Below are positions 1-10,836 of a stretch of DNA of 64,000 bases, piece after piece. The DNA lies in contig CM007992.1 of assembly GCA_002189035.1 (NCBI GenBank), forward strand, positions 620,001 to 684,000, written 5' to 3'. The translations under genes were made by a program, and so were the position numbers. Numbering within the stretch: position 1 is the stretch's first letter; each line of letters opens with the position of its first letter. Source of the DNA: Utricularia gibba (taxonomy: Eukaryota > Streptophyta > Magnoliopsida > Lamiales > Lentibulariaceae). The notes beneath the pieces are model-generated. The model did no database searches. It was not told the DNA's origin and saw only the letters and a program-made list of their open reading frames with translations.

Positions 1-129
1 TATACATACGATAATTATTTTTTTTCAAATACTATCTGATCAATTAAAATTTTGTAATTCACTATAATGCACAAAGACTTGGATAAATAATAGTTTCGTA
101 TTGCTATGCAAAGCCTATGTAACCATTAG

Positions 130-415
130 AGTATCTCCAACGGTTTCCTCGAAAGTCTACATGGCACTTCCATTTGGTTTATTAGATTTCTGGAAATCAT
201 TATGTAGATGTAGTTTTGTTTTCAGATTTCCACTTCCATAATGGAAATGGAAATTCTATTAAAATGGGCATAAAAAAGATGACAACTCAGATTTTTAGAA
301 ATGATTTATGTTACGAAAATGATTGTAAATAACATGTAAATTTAATAACTAGATTTTCGGAAATATAGTAAAAATGATATGACACTCCAGATTTCCGAAA
401 ACCATTGGAGATGCT
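130..415. mobile_element. MITE (PIF/Harbinger-like), copy 1
   Basis: A 286-bp non-coding element has imperfect terminal inverted repeats. The left end reads AGTATCTCCAACGGTTT and the right end, reverse-complemented, reads AGCATCTCCAATGGTTT. The flanks carry the same pentamer ATTAG at 125-129 and 416-420, which contains the TTA trinucleotide typical of PIF/Harbinger target sites. The interior is AT-rich and repeats GGAAAT/ATTTCC motifs. No open frame is present, so the element is non-autonomous. Superfamily assignment is inferred from the TIR style and the TTA target. Confidence 0.7.
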
Positions 416-1646
416 ATTAGAGAGTTGTTATGCAGAATTACTGCATTGGATGAATAGTTGTAGTTTATAATGTTTATGATGTAGTAGGAGTTGTTGTATA
501 GAATTTCATATAAATTAATATTTTTAAGAAATATAAAAGGTTTTTATTCCACAAAGTCTGGCTTGAAGAGAAAATTATAAATTTGAAAATACGACATAAA
601 TAAATACGGTGAGGGTTGGACACTCATACTCGTCAATGCATTGGCTATGTATCCCATGCCACATATAGCGTTGTGGGTGCATGTAGTGGCTTCAATGCTT
701 AGCGCCCTACTCTAATTCTTAGGGCTTTACATTACGCCCTTGTCCATGGCTGCGGTCGACTCCAGGGAAGAAAAATAGCCTACAAAACAATTACAACCAA
801 TGAAACTCAGTCAACCACAACCCGGGGGGTTACTATCTTCTCCTGGGATATGCCTCTATTTGGTATATTCATCTTTCAAAAAGTAGAAATTACGATTTCT
901 ATACACTTACAAAATAAAAATAGAGAAATTTCTCGTATTTGATATACTAATTAGAAGTAGAAATTGTTTTCACATACATCCAGAATGAGTTATTTAAGAT
1001 GAGCACCAAAAATTTATTTAGTTTCATTACCCATTCAAATGAAATGAATCGCTTGATAAATATTTTATGCATATGTTATGTAAACATAATTTACTGAAGT
1101 AATTTTATTTAATTTTTAAAGATTATAATTTTTTACCGTTTTACAGTAAAATCAAAAATTCAAATTTTGTGTTTGATTTCAAAAATTATTGAATTTCTAT
1201 TTCATTCACTAAATAATTGAATAATTATTTTTTATTTAATTTAAAATACATTTATATTATAAAATTAAATTATATGATATATTTTTATTTTATTAAATTT
1301 TATAATAATTTATATTAAACTGATTCTATTCATACAATCTCAATCTTAATTCTATTCTAATAATTTGAATCACATATTCAAAATACACATTAATTTACCT
1401 GTTTTTTTCTCAAAGCTTTTAAATCATTTAAAACCACAATTTACCCCATTTTATTTACTTACAAGTTACAACAAACAAGGTAGTAGTGAAGGAAGGATTG
1501 ATTAATTTGAAATGAATGATTGATTAATGCAGAGGAAGTCAATAATTGTCCAACCCATGACTAGGTAGACCTGCTGCATTATGCAAATTGGCATTCATTA
1601 CTAAGACAAAATTTGAACCACGTCCCATTTAATGACGACCGGGTGG

Positions 1647-1666
1647 CCCTAACCCTAACCCTAACC
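1647..1666. repeat. Short CCCTAA tandem repeat
   Basis: Three consecutive CCCTAA units followed by CC. The period is six, matching TTAGGG rather than the usual plant heptamer TTTAGGG. It is too short to be a functional telomere and is best seen as a small interstitial repeat or telo-box-like site. Confidence 0.7.
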
Positions 1667-2984
1667 ATCCACAACTAATCCCTCCTTTCATGCTCTTTCT
1701 TTTTTTTTTCTATCAAACATAATATTATTTTAAATATACGAGTTTTAGTTCTCATTTTTTAAATATATATTTGTAAAATTTATGTATCCAATATAGTTTC
1801 AATTATATCATATGATACGTATTTATCGTATCGAAAATGGAGGGTATAATTTGGTATGCGATGTATGGTTCCAATGTGCATCTACGGGGACCTTATAATA
1901 TGAAACGTATGGTTAGTGGATCAATAATGGCATTGAATTAGGGACTATTATTTGAAATAAATCAACAGCTGGCTCGCTCCTAAGTCGAGTTTACTTCATA
2001 AGAAAATAATAATAATATTTTATTATTATTATTCTGTGTTGTTGGAATAACCAGATGTACTTGCAAGTATTAATTGGTTGTCCTTTTATATTACATATAT
2101 ATTTATCATAAATTATTTTTATATTATAATAAATGGTACCCTAAGTCGGCCGGCCTACCCTATCGTCCCCCCTCCCCACCCCCCCCCATCATATAAAAGT
2201 TTTTAAAATACTAGATATTGATAGTTTTTTAAATTAATATTAAGATAATTTTTTTTCAAGTTTATCGAAAACTCATATCCAACCCATCATTTTACTATTG
2301 TGTTTGTGGCTCATGAACTATCCGAAAACCCGAAATGATCTATCCGCATCACGAAAAATGCTTGAAGTGTATAGTATCATAAGATCATGTTAGTTTAGGG
2401 TATAGTTTCGATGAATACAGGTGCACCCTGTAACATCTATGTATCATACAATGTATACCACTTATTGACTTGAGCTTATTATTGGTGTAGTGATTTATGG
2501 GTTTTCACCTAAAAAAACACATGAAATGATTCCAATGTGCTCCCAAAGTTGGTGCCTTTATTGCATGGGCATCAATGTGTCTACTCATTTGAATTGGTTT
2601 TGGGTCAACTTGTTCACTATGGCTAAATTTCAAGTAAACTTTACTCAAATGCAAATTCATAAAACCTTAATATGAAAATTGTAAAACCCTAAACTCTACA
2701 CCCTAAATAGGTGCATGAGGTTAATTTGGGATTTGTGGGTGAAATTGAAAAGGAATGTGAAAGTTGAACTCTTTGGATTAGGCTTTCATTTCAAAAAATT
2801 CTGGTGTCCATAAGGTCATTAATTAATAATAAACTTAGGACCATATAAACCCAGAGCTAGTCTCATTTGGTCAAAAGGGACCCTTCAATTGTGTCTTCCT
2901 CTCATCTTCTTCTTCTTCTTCTTGGTGGTGTCTTTTCTGGTTTATTCCGTTGCTTTTGTCTGAATCCAATCCAAAATCTCTGCC

Positions 2985-3884
2985 ATGAACTTGTTGGAAA
3001 CCGGCGGAGGGGAAGGTCCGGCCGCCGCCGACGACAAGGCGAAAGAGCACATGTTTGATAAAGTGGTGACGCCGAGCGACGTCGGGAAGCTCAACCGTTT
3101 GGTGATTCCTAAACAGTACGCGGAAAAGTATTTTCCTTTGGATTCGAGCACGAACGAGAAGGGGCTTCTTCTCAGCTTCGAAGATCGGAACGGGAAGCCA
3201 TGGCATTTCCGGTACTCCTACTGGAACAGCAGCCAGAGCTACGTGATGACGAAGGGGTGGAGCAGGTTCGTGAAGGAGAAGAAGCTGGACGCCGGCGACA
3301 TTGTTTCGTTTCATCGCGGAGTCGGGGTTTTGAAGGATCGTCTGTTCATTGACTGGCGGCGCCGCCTCGAGATTCCGCCGCCGATGACTCACCATTTCTC
3401 CTTCCTCCATCGCGCCGCCCATTCTCACGTCCACCCCTGGAGCCCCCTTCTGCTGGAGCCCTCGCCCCGATCCCACTTCAAGCACCTTTACTACAACCCG
3501 TGTTTATTCGACGGTAATTTTACTTCAAAACCTTCTCTTTAACCTAAGAAAAGAAAAATGAATCATCCTCTTTCTCCGCCCTCCAGGTTACAGCAATGCT
3601 GTTGCAAAGGCGAATCCCAACCGGCGGCGCCGAAAGAAACGGTGGTCCAATCGGCTCCGATGGGCAACGCAAATGCCGCCGTCAAGAGGCTGCGGCTCTT
3701 CGGAGTAACGATGGATTGCGCAAAATCGGAGGAATGCGGTGGGATATTCGTCCTTTCTGGAGGCACCCCCTCCGCCTCCACCCCCTCCGACGATCGACAC
3801 ATTCAACCGAACCGGCAACCCGACACAGACGCAAAGGGCAAGAGCTGCTCCACAACATCCATGTCACTGGACTTGGAGATATGA
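2985..3884 (+). CDS. B3 domain transcription factor, NGATHA type
   Basis: The product is a plant-specific B3 DNA-binding factor of the RAV/NGATHA branch, which acts in the nucleus on leaf and carpel development. The B3 domain fills about residues 23-126: it begins [20 protein letters not shown], has the [12 protein letters not shown] core and ends RLFIDWRRR. Downstream lies the RLFGV repression motif at about 3687-3701, followed by a Ser/Thr-rich tail ending LDLEI. Exon 1 runs from 2985 to a strong donor after 3513 (ACG/GTAATT). The obvious acceptor is before 3587, but that join puts the RLFGV segment one base out of frame. Either a weaker acceptor before 3610 is used, which restores the frame, or one base is missing between 3589 and about 3690. 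The start is the first ATG with a clear path into the B3 domain. NGATHA and NGAL members cannot be separated with certainty. Confidence 0.85.
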
Positions 3885-6800
3885 GAAGGAAGCTAGAGCT
3901 ACGACACGCCCGCCGCACTAAACCTCTGCTGCGTCTGGTCCGGTAGACAGATTCTTTGAAAACGAAGATGGGAGGGATGCATCCATTTCTGTGCACATTA
4001 TTTTATGCAAAATAATTGCTTGTCTGTAAGAAGAAGGAAGTTGTGCTTTCCAGTCTGACAACTGGAATTCCTCGTAGATGGTGACAGGATCATTTGGGTT
4101 GTTGTACATCCGAAGCAGCAGGACCATGGCGATTCCAAGGTCAAATCCCCACTCTTATAGCTAATTAACTGTAATTTATTGCTGATTAATGACCCTTTAT
4201 AGTGTTGTGAGACGCCCCATGTCCTCCAAAACCCTAAAACTGAGAAAAAAAACACACACCTGATACACAGCTTTAACAGAAGGAAATCTGAAATGCTTCC
4301 GCAGCTGACATGGGAGAAGGAAAGGAGACGAAGCAATGGGCTGCCTAATGCCTCAAGGCCCAGCCCAAGTCATAAATGAAGCCCACATCGCTCCTTAGAA
4401 AAAGCGGATCCAATGGGCCGACATACTCCTTTTATTATTATTAAGATTTACCCAAAATAGTATATTCAATTAAAATAATAATAATTATAATACACTATTT
4501 ACCCAATTTGTTGATTTAATTTTTGTGAATTCTAATCTTTATCTGTTTTGTATTAAAATTAGAAATTCTGATTTTGAAATTAATTTTAAAAATTAATAAA
4601 TATCTTGAATATATGTTTCAATTAAATAATACATTAATTAGAAAATACTATACATTTTATATACTTTCAAAATATATACAACATCACATTAACTTCTATA
4701 ATAATTTAATCTATTGAATTTTACAATATGTAATTTAAAATACTAAAGTCTATAATATAATTTTATGCTGTTTCATACAATAGTTTTACAATTTCAAAAT
4801 TGATTCTATTTTACATAATACGAAGCACGATTTCAAACTACAGAACAAGTAATATTTTTTATTTTTTTTTTAGTTGAAAATTTTCTTTTCGATACCAAAT
4901 ATTTCTTTCAAAAGAATTCTTATAAAAATGGCATTAGAGAGGGGTGTCTGGTCTCCACCTATGGTAGCCTCCAGTCGCAGTCGTGCCACTAACTCGGGGG
5001 GCGTATGGGACTCGTGGCGATGTGTCCGCCTTTTGACCGGGTCGCAACGCGACACGGCACGTGTCCGCAATAATTCCAGCCCCTCTTTGTTGTTGGATTG
5101 TGTTTGACATGAGGTGCATGTTCCTCCTTATCTCGGCACATGCTTCAACACTTCCTTACCAACATTCCAGAGGTTCACACTTGGGAACCGGAGTCACATC
5201 CAAAATCAGATCCGAGGGTAGTTCCGTCTTTTACATGTGTTTTTTTGGAGTTATTTACAAAATTTTCATTATACCATATCTATCACAAAGAGGTGAAGGA
5301 TCTTCTAAATGATACCAGTTTGAAGCTTCATCTATTAGACCATTTTTGTTAGATGATTATAAATTTATATGGTTTAGATTAAACTAATTTTCAGAAGATG
5401 GTTTATTCTGAATCATGTGTTTGATAGATAGATCACAATTATATGCAATTAGTAACTTTATATGTTTGTTAGAAATGTTTAACATATTATGAAGATTTTG
5501 AGATATAATTTTATATTAAAAGTCTAATTCAGCAGATTTGGGATTTGGAAACCTTATAGATACGGAAATCTCTTGTGATGTTGACATCAATTTTCATCAA
5601 AATACCATAATTTGGACTCACTCATCGTAGATTTGTGAAAACTTGATACACAATGTAGAAATTGATAAAAATACAAAAATATATACACTAAATTTGCCTC
5701 TTTATGAAAGATTGCATATTAGCTCATAAAAAACTTAACAAAATCCATCTTTACATATAGGTTTTATTAAATCCTGACATATAGGTTTGTAAGAGAATAC
5801 TATAATCTCATGTGTTTAGCTAAACCAACATAATAAACACAAGCATCAGTTTTTACCAATGGAATGAATGAGTTATATCTCACTAACAGGCGGTTGTCTC
5901 AGGGTATCAGTTTGATGTTTGAGCTCCTTAAAAATCCCAAATGGGATAAGTGCTGTGCTGATTAGGGTATCGGGCCCTCATGCCAAACTGGTATTATTTC
6001 TCGTTAGAATACAAAAAATGAAAGTGAACAGAGCAGGCAGCTTTATGGGTGTCCTTGTCGGGTAGCAACTGGTTGTACTTGTCGTTCCATATGGAGGTGG
6101 GCGCCAGCCACTTTGGCATCATGACACGGGAGCCAACCCTAGGACCACAGCCACTGACCTGGGGCTGCTCGCTGCTCATCTATTGGTAAACCTCAAAGAT
6201 TCACATCTTTCTGCTCATACGGATCCCTCCAGACCCAAACTTCAATCAGTAATCTGAGTGAAAAAAACAAAGTTTTCCGGTTAAGAAAGAGGGGTTGGAT
6301 CATTTGAGAAATGCTGAAAGATCAGCTTCAATTCTTCTTATCAACTGTGCTGGTAGTTACACAAAGCATCTGCTACTTCCACAGAGCAGTTATACTCAAA
6401 AGTAGTGCACAAACAGCCCCCTAACTTTTATTGATGGTGAGCATGATTGTGGTGATCAAAAGGGACTCTTGTGGATTTTGGGTGAAGGGATTTGTCAGAT
6501 TAAGGAAGTTTAGCATCAAAGTTTTTAGGGTTGCATGGCGTGGATAGCTGATCTTCAAAATCAGTAAACTATGTCATGTCCATAAAATACGTTGCTTGCT
6601 TATGGATGATCCTCTGTTAAACATACTTTTGAATAAGGGTTTTCAAGCTGTATACCGATCTCTGCTTTTAAGCGTCATCTGGTTTGGAAGTTTAATGCTG
6701 ATGAAGTGTCGTGAGAATGATATAAAGCTCAGAATGCATTTAGAATCACATGCAGCGAGTGGTGAAGGGTATGGGAACTTGTGAGTAGTCGAGAACTGTG

Positions 6801-7043
6801 CTCCACTCAAATAATACTTTATTGTTTCTTCTTCTTCTGCATCTGGACATTATAGACAATTCAGCCACAGGGACACATACGGGTGCGTGTGATAGAAATC
6901 CTGTAATAAAAAAATGAGTGGTGTGGTGGTGCAGGGTGCAGGGCTGATAAGAGATAAGCCCGCATTTACTCTTATCGTCACATGCAGATTCTGGATTCTT
7001 CCCACTCTGGTTGATTTATTGTACACTAGGTGCTTTTTTTTTT
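3885..7043. other. Intergenic region, no supported gene
   Basis: The first few hundred bases should be the 3' end of the B3 transcript. From 4430 to 4870 the DNA is almost pure A/T. A more balanced stretch at 4930-5230 has only short frames. At 5994-6179 on the minus strand a 61-codon frame is open and reasonably codon-like, but it matches no family I recognise and no splice-linked partner is visible. The part near 7000 should belong to the MIR156 promoter. Confidence 0.6.
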
Positions 7044-7275
7044 CTATATAAGGGGCCATGTTCTTCACACCAACACTTGCAAGATCTCTCCCATCTTTCT
7101 TAATGTAACCGTACAGAAGAAAGATCCTTTTATGGAAAATGTTTGCATTCTCTCTTCAGTTTTACTGTGTCTGGGTGTACTTTTTTTTCTTATCCATTTA
7201 AAGGGCCATTTTGTTCACTTGCAAGATCGGATCGTCCCTAATGTAACAGTTGAAAAGCAGACCTTTTTTACCGGA
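7030..7275 (+). repeat. Tandem duplication upstream of MIR156
   Basis: Two diverged direct copies lie about 147-150 bp apart, near 7030-7140 and 7176-7275. Shared blocks in the same order are a T-rich run, a TATAAGGGGCCAT or TTTAAAGGGCCAT segment, a TTCAC/GTTCAC block, TTGCAAGATC, and TAATGTAACNGT. The first copy has an intact TATA-like box; in the second the same position reads ATTTAAAG. The duplication ends before the miRNA hairpin, so it duplicates promoter or leader sequence and not the miRNA. Confidence 0.75.
7044..7053 (+). promoter_or_regulatory. Probable TATA box of MIR156
   Basis: CTATATAAGG lies about 300 bp upstream of the mature miR156 sequence. It is the best TATA match in the area and would place a transcription start near 7075. 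It sits in the first of two tandem copies. Confidence 0.55.
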
Positions 7276-7329
7276 ATGATTCTGAATCCAGGGATTCTTT
7301 ACACATTTAGGGTTTCTTTGTGCAGATCT

Positions 7330-7436
7330 AATTTGGGGTTGAGGTGACAGAAGAGAGTGAGCACAAATGGTGTTTTCTTGCACGTTTGGTGCTTGAAGCT
7401 ATGTGTGCTTACTCTCTATCTGTCACCCACTACTCT
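7330..7436 (+). ncRNA. MIR156: MIR156 precursor hairpin
   Basis: The sequence TGACAGAAGAGAGTGAGCAC at 7345-7364 is exactly the conserved 20-nt mature miR156. The 3' arm at 7404-7424 (GTGCTTACTC...TCTGTCA) pairs with it, with one G:U pair and one bulged A, and pairing continues outside the duplex through GGTTGAGG and CCCAC. The loop of about 40 nt is typical of short MIR156 foldbacks. miR156 directs cleavage and translational repression of SPL transcription factor mRNAs and controls juvenile-to-adult phase change; no SPL gene is present in the window. The precursor has no protein-coding role. The gene is expected to be RNA polymerase II transcribed from the TATA-containing region about 300 bp upstream. 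Confidence 0.96.
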
Positions 7437-9398
7437 CTGGTACGGCTGTTTTTCACCTGTGGAATACCGGAATTAACTTACTTGTAGATCTGCGGTCTGG
7501 GTTTGGTTTCACAGGATGAAAGATGGCTTCTTGTAGCGTGACTGCTACAAGATATTCAGATTTGCGGGTGTTGGGCGTTCTAGCTTCATACTTTGTTGTG
7601 AGATCTCGGAGTTTAACCTTCATCAAAACTGATTTCTTGCTTGCTTTAACACAAGATCAAATATGTGTTTGTTATATGAACAATATTTACCTCAGGATCT
7701 TGAAATTTCTGGGATCTGCAGACTGCTTTTGGTGGTTTCATCCCTTCTCCAGTCTTGCAAGTTGCCCACCAACCGCACTTCTCTCTCGTGACTCCCACAC
7801 TACAAAACTCCACAGGTCCATTTTCTGCTCTCTGCTCTCTTTTGTTAGCCGCTACTCATTCTATCTTGCTGCTCCTTACAGCATCCATTGTTCGATGCAG
7901 CAAAATCAAGGGATCTGTGTTCCAAGATCAGGCTCTCGCCCAATGCAACACATTGACTCATCTGCACCCACTTTTTGTGGGTGGATTCGCACTTTTTCCT
8001 GCTACATCTGAAAGTTGATCGGGATGTGAATGACTTTTACGAAAGACCCACACCACTCACTAATCCCATCCTCAATTCCAAACACAAACCCCAAAACCCC
8101 AGATTGAGGCCAGGTTCATGAAGCGTATGCCCTGGTAGGGTTTGTCTGATCACTCACTGTCACTGTGCAGTGCGCACTCATCCCCCTCATGTAATTATGG
8201 AATTCTACTCTGCAGTGAGTGCTGAAAAAGCAGCAAAATTTCATATTTTTCTCATTGTTTGGGCTAGGGTTTGGCTAAAACACATGCCCTTTTTTTACTT
8301 GAAATGAAATATGTTTAAATATATGAATCATATTAAAAAAGATTTAATTCAATTAATTACTAGTGATTCACAAACTTAACGACGAAATTTATTGTTCTAA
8401 TATTTCTGAGTGCTGATGATAACCAGACGACGTCGCGCTGATAACTGTAATCGCTACACAAGTGTGTCATTATTATTATAATAAAAAAACCATAAATTCG
8501 AGAAACACACATGCAGCAAAAGTCAAAATGATTTGGGGTATCGAAGAGAGTGGGGTCCACCATGATGTGGATAATTATTTTTAATTTTTTTTATATAATA
8601 TATACGTTTTTATTATTTTTTTACACGATTCATTTGGAAAGAAAGAGAATCTTACCGCGTTCAACGATGGCGGCTCGTTGTCAGATTCATACGACGACGT
8701 TTCACGCGGTCTTGTCTTTATTACCATTGAGAAATGGTAAGCCTTCGAAAGTTAAAAAAAAACCATGGTAATTAATTTGGTCACGCATTCATCTCTTGCA
8801 CTTCTAACACATAGATATTACTTAGTTTATTTTTATACAAAAAATACGAAAAATTAAAAAATAATACAAAATCATATCATAATTTGAATAATAATTATAC
8901 TAATTTTATAACATAAATCACAATAATTATACTAATTATAATTTTATAATAATTATACTAATTTAATCATAGATTTCGATTAAATATTTATAATTTTTTT
9001 CATATATTTTAATTAAATCCTTTGAAACCTCGAAATTGAAGAAAAATTCAGAAACGCGGTGGCATTGTCGTGGTTTCTTTGGCTTGGTCTTGGTCAAAGG
9101 GAGAGACCCCACGGCGACCGCGGTGCACCGCTGGAACAGCGGCTTCCGGTGGCAAATTTGGTTTCGATTCACACGGTTGTTTTCCTTTTCTTCATCCCCC
9201 TGTACACAAAGGACCTGTTAATACAGGTGTTGCTATTTATTGCTGAAGCTGACCAAGAATTTTTTCAAATCTTTGTTCAAGGTTGACATTTGTGCACCGC
9301 TTTCCTTTCACACATTCCGTCGAACACTTTGACTGGATAGTGGGTATTTAAGACTGGAGGATCTGATTGTTGTGATTGAATTTCGTGTGAGTGTTGAG
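7437..9398. other. Region downstream of MIR156 and upstream of the ALP gene
   Basis: The primary miR156 transcript probably continues into this stretch. A plus-strand frame at 7523-8011 is open for 162 codons but shows no recognisable domain and overlaps a second frame; I do not call it. A perfect 8-bp stem with a 6-nt loop lies at 7530-7551. An AT-rich tract with three copies of a 16-mer is at 8890-8963. The leader of the ALP gene should begin near 9280-9398. Confidence 0.55.
8890..8963. repeat. Three spaced copies of an AT-rich 16-mer
   Basis: AATAATTATACTAATT occurs at 8890-8905, 8922-8937 and 8948-8963, with spacings of 32 and 26 bp. It looks like a small degenerate minisatellite in the spacer before the ALP gene. 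No function is implied. Confidence 0.6.
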
Positions 9399-10836
9399 AT
9401 GAATTACAGTAAGAGGCGGAGGACCGAGGGCGAGGAAGATGGGTTTTTCGTTGAGGAGGGAGTGGGGAAGATGGGTTTAGGTGGGATCGTATCTCCTCTG
9501 TTGTTTCTTGAAGAAGAGGAAAAAGAGGGGGTTGAAGAAGCAGTGGAGGCACGCAGAGAGGAGATGCTTGAATTCCAGGAGAATCAGGGGAGGCGATTGC
9601 GAGCTATGATGGATTTCTATTCTGGGACTCAAGATTTCTACGAGGGTGATGTCGCGAGGAGAAGAAAGGTATCCGCGAATGGTTGTGCTGCTGGGATTGG
9701 AATAGCCTCTGGCTATGACGATGCAACCGCCGCTGCCGCCGGAAATGACGGAACTCCGACAGTGGCGCCGCAGCGGCGTTTGTGGGTCAAAAACAGGTCT
9801 AAAGATTGGTGGGATCAATGTAACAGTCCTGATTTTCCAGAGGAGGATTTCAGAAAGGCTTTCAGAATGGGGAAAGAAACATTCGACTTGATCTGCAAGG
9901 AGCTCACCTCCGTTATAGCCAAGGAAAACACTACGTTGCGAGACGCGGTTCCGGTCCGGCAACGGGTAGCCGTCTGCCTATGGCGGCTGGCTACCGGTGA
10001 GCCGCTCCGTATGGTGTCGAAGAAGTTTGGGTTAGGGATATCAACTTGCCATAAGCTCGTCCTCGAGGTCTGCTCTGCAATCAACGCAGTCTTGATGCCG
10101 AAGTATCTCCGATGGCCGGAAGAGGAGACTCTGAGGAAGATCACAGAGGAGTTCGAATCCACTTCAGGGATTCCTAACGTAGTCGGATCAATGTACACAA
10201 CCCATATACCCATAATCGCTCCAAAGATCAATGTGGCAGCCTATTTCAACAGAAGGCACACGGAAAGAAACCAGAAGACATCCTACTCCATTACCCTGCA
10301 AGGCGTCGTCGATCACAGAGGAGTCTTCACAGACGTCTGCATCGGCTACCCCGGCTCGATGCCGGACGATAAGGTCCTGGAAAACTCCACACTCTTCCAC
10401 AGAGCAAATGCTGGATTCTACCAGGGAGTGTGGATTGTGGGAACCTCAGGGCACCCCCTGATGGACTGGGTTCTCCCCCGTACACGCAGTCTAACCTGAC
10501 ATGGACCCAACACGCCTTCAACGAACGCATCGGGGAGATCCGCCGGACCGCAAAGGATTCTTTTTCGCGGCTAAAAGGGCGGTGGGGTGCCTCCAGAAGA
10601 GAACCGAAGTGAAGCTCCAGGACTTGCCGGTGGTTCTCGGAGCATGCTGTGTGCTGCACAACATCTGCGAGATGAGAAACGAGCGCCTGGAGCCCGAGCA
10701 CGAGTTCGAAATCTTTGACGATGAGATGGTTCCGGAGATCAGTCTGCGATCGCTGAATGCAGTGAGAGCCAGGGATGCCATTGCTCACAATCTGCTGCAT
10801 CATAACCTCGCAGGGGCATCGTTTCTTCTTCATTAG
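9399..10836 (+). CDS. ALP1-like protein, domesticated Harbinger transposase
   Basis: This intronless gene encodes a DDE_Tnp_4 (PIF/Harbinger transposase-derived) protein of about 480 residues, most like ANTAGONIST OF LHP1 (ALP1/ALP2). Those proteins associate with Polycomb repressive complex 2 in Arabidopsis. An acidic N-terminal region with Lys/Arg patches precedes the helix-turn-helix-like part (PVRQRVAVCLWRLATGEPL) and the DDE region. The first catalytic Asp is replaced: the segment reads VGSMYTTHIPIIAPK where active transposases have DGTH. The second Asp region (GVFTDVCIGYPGS) and the FNERIGEI segment with the third acidic residue remain. The C-terminus KLQDLPVVLGACCVLHNICE is strongly conserved. 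The frame breaks twice by one base, at C5 (10475-10479) and G4 (10584-10587); one extra C and one extra G restore the conserved protein. No terminal inverted repeats flank the gene. The start is the ATG at 9399. Confidence 0.88.

Larger units (their letters stand above)
1..2984. other. AT-rich intergenic spacer
   Basis: I see no gene in this stretch. It is strongly AT-rich, with many short poly-A/T tracts and no open frame with coding character. It contains the MITE at 130-415, the telomere-like repeat at 1647-1666 and a cytosine-rich tract near 2166-2188. The last few hundred bases should hold the promoter and leader of the B3 gene that starts at 2985. A short frame at 2490-2675 shows no similarity I recognise. 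Confidence 0.7.

Noticed and set aside
2166-2188. Cytosine-rich tract
   Set aside because: Simple sequence only; no gene, promoter or repeat unit could be supported.
2871-3485. Long minus-strand frame of 204 codons
   Set aside because: It is antisense to the B3 domain, which is clearly conserved on the plus strand; the frame is a composition effect.
5994-6179. Minus-strand frame of 61 codons with fair codon use
   Set aside because: No recognisable family, no promoter signal and no splice partner; mentioned only in the spacer note.
7523-8011. Plus-strand frame of 162 codons downstream of MIR156
   Set aside because: Cys/Phe/Ser-rich composition without domain, overlapped by another frame; most likely part of the non-coding primary transcript.
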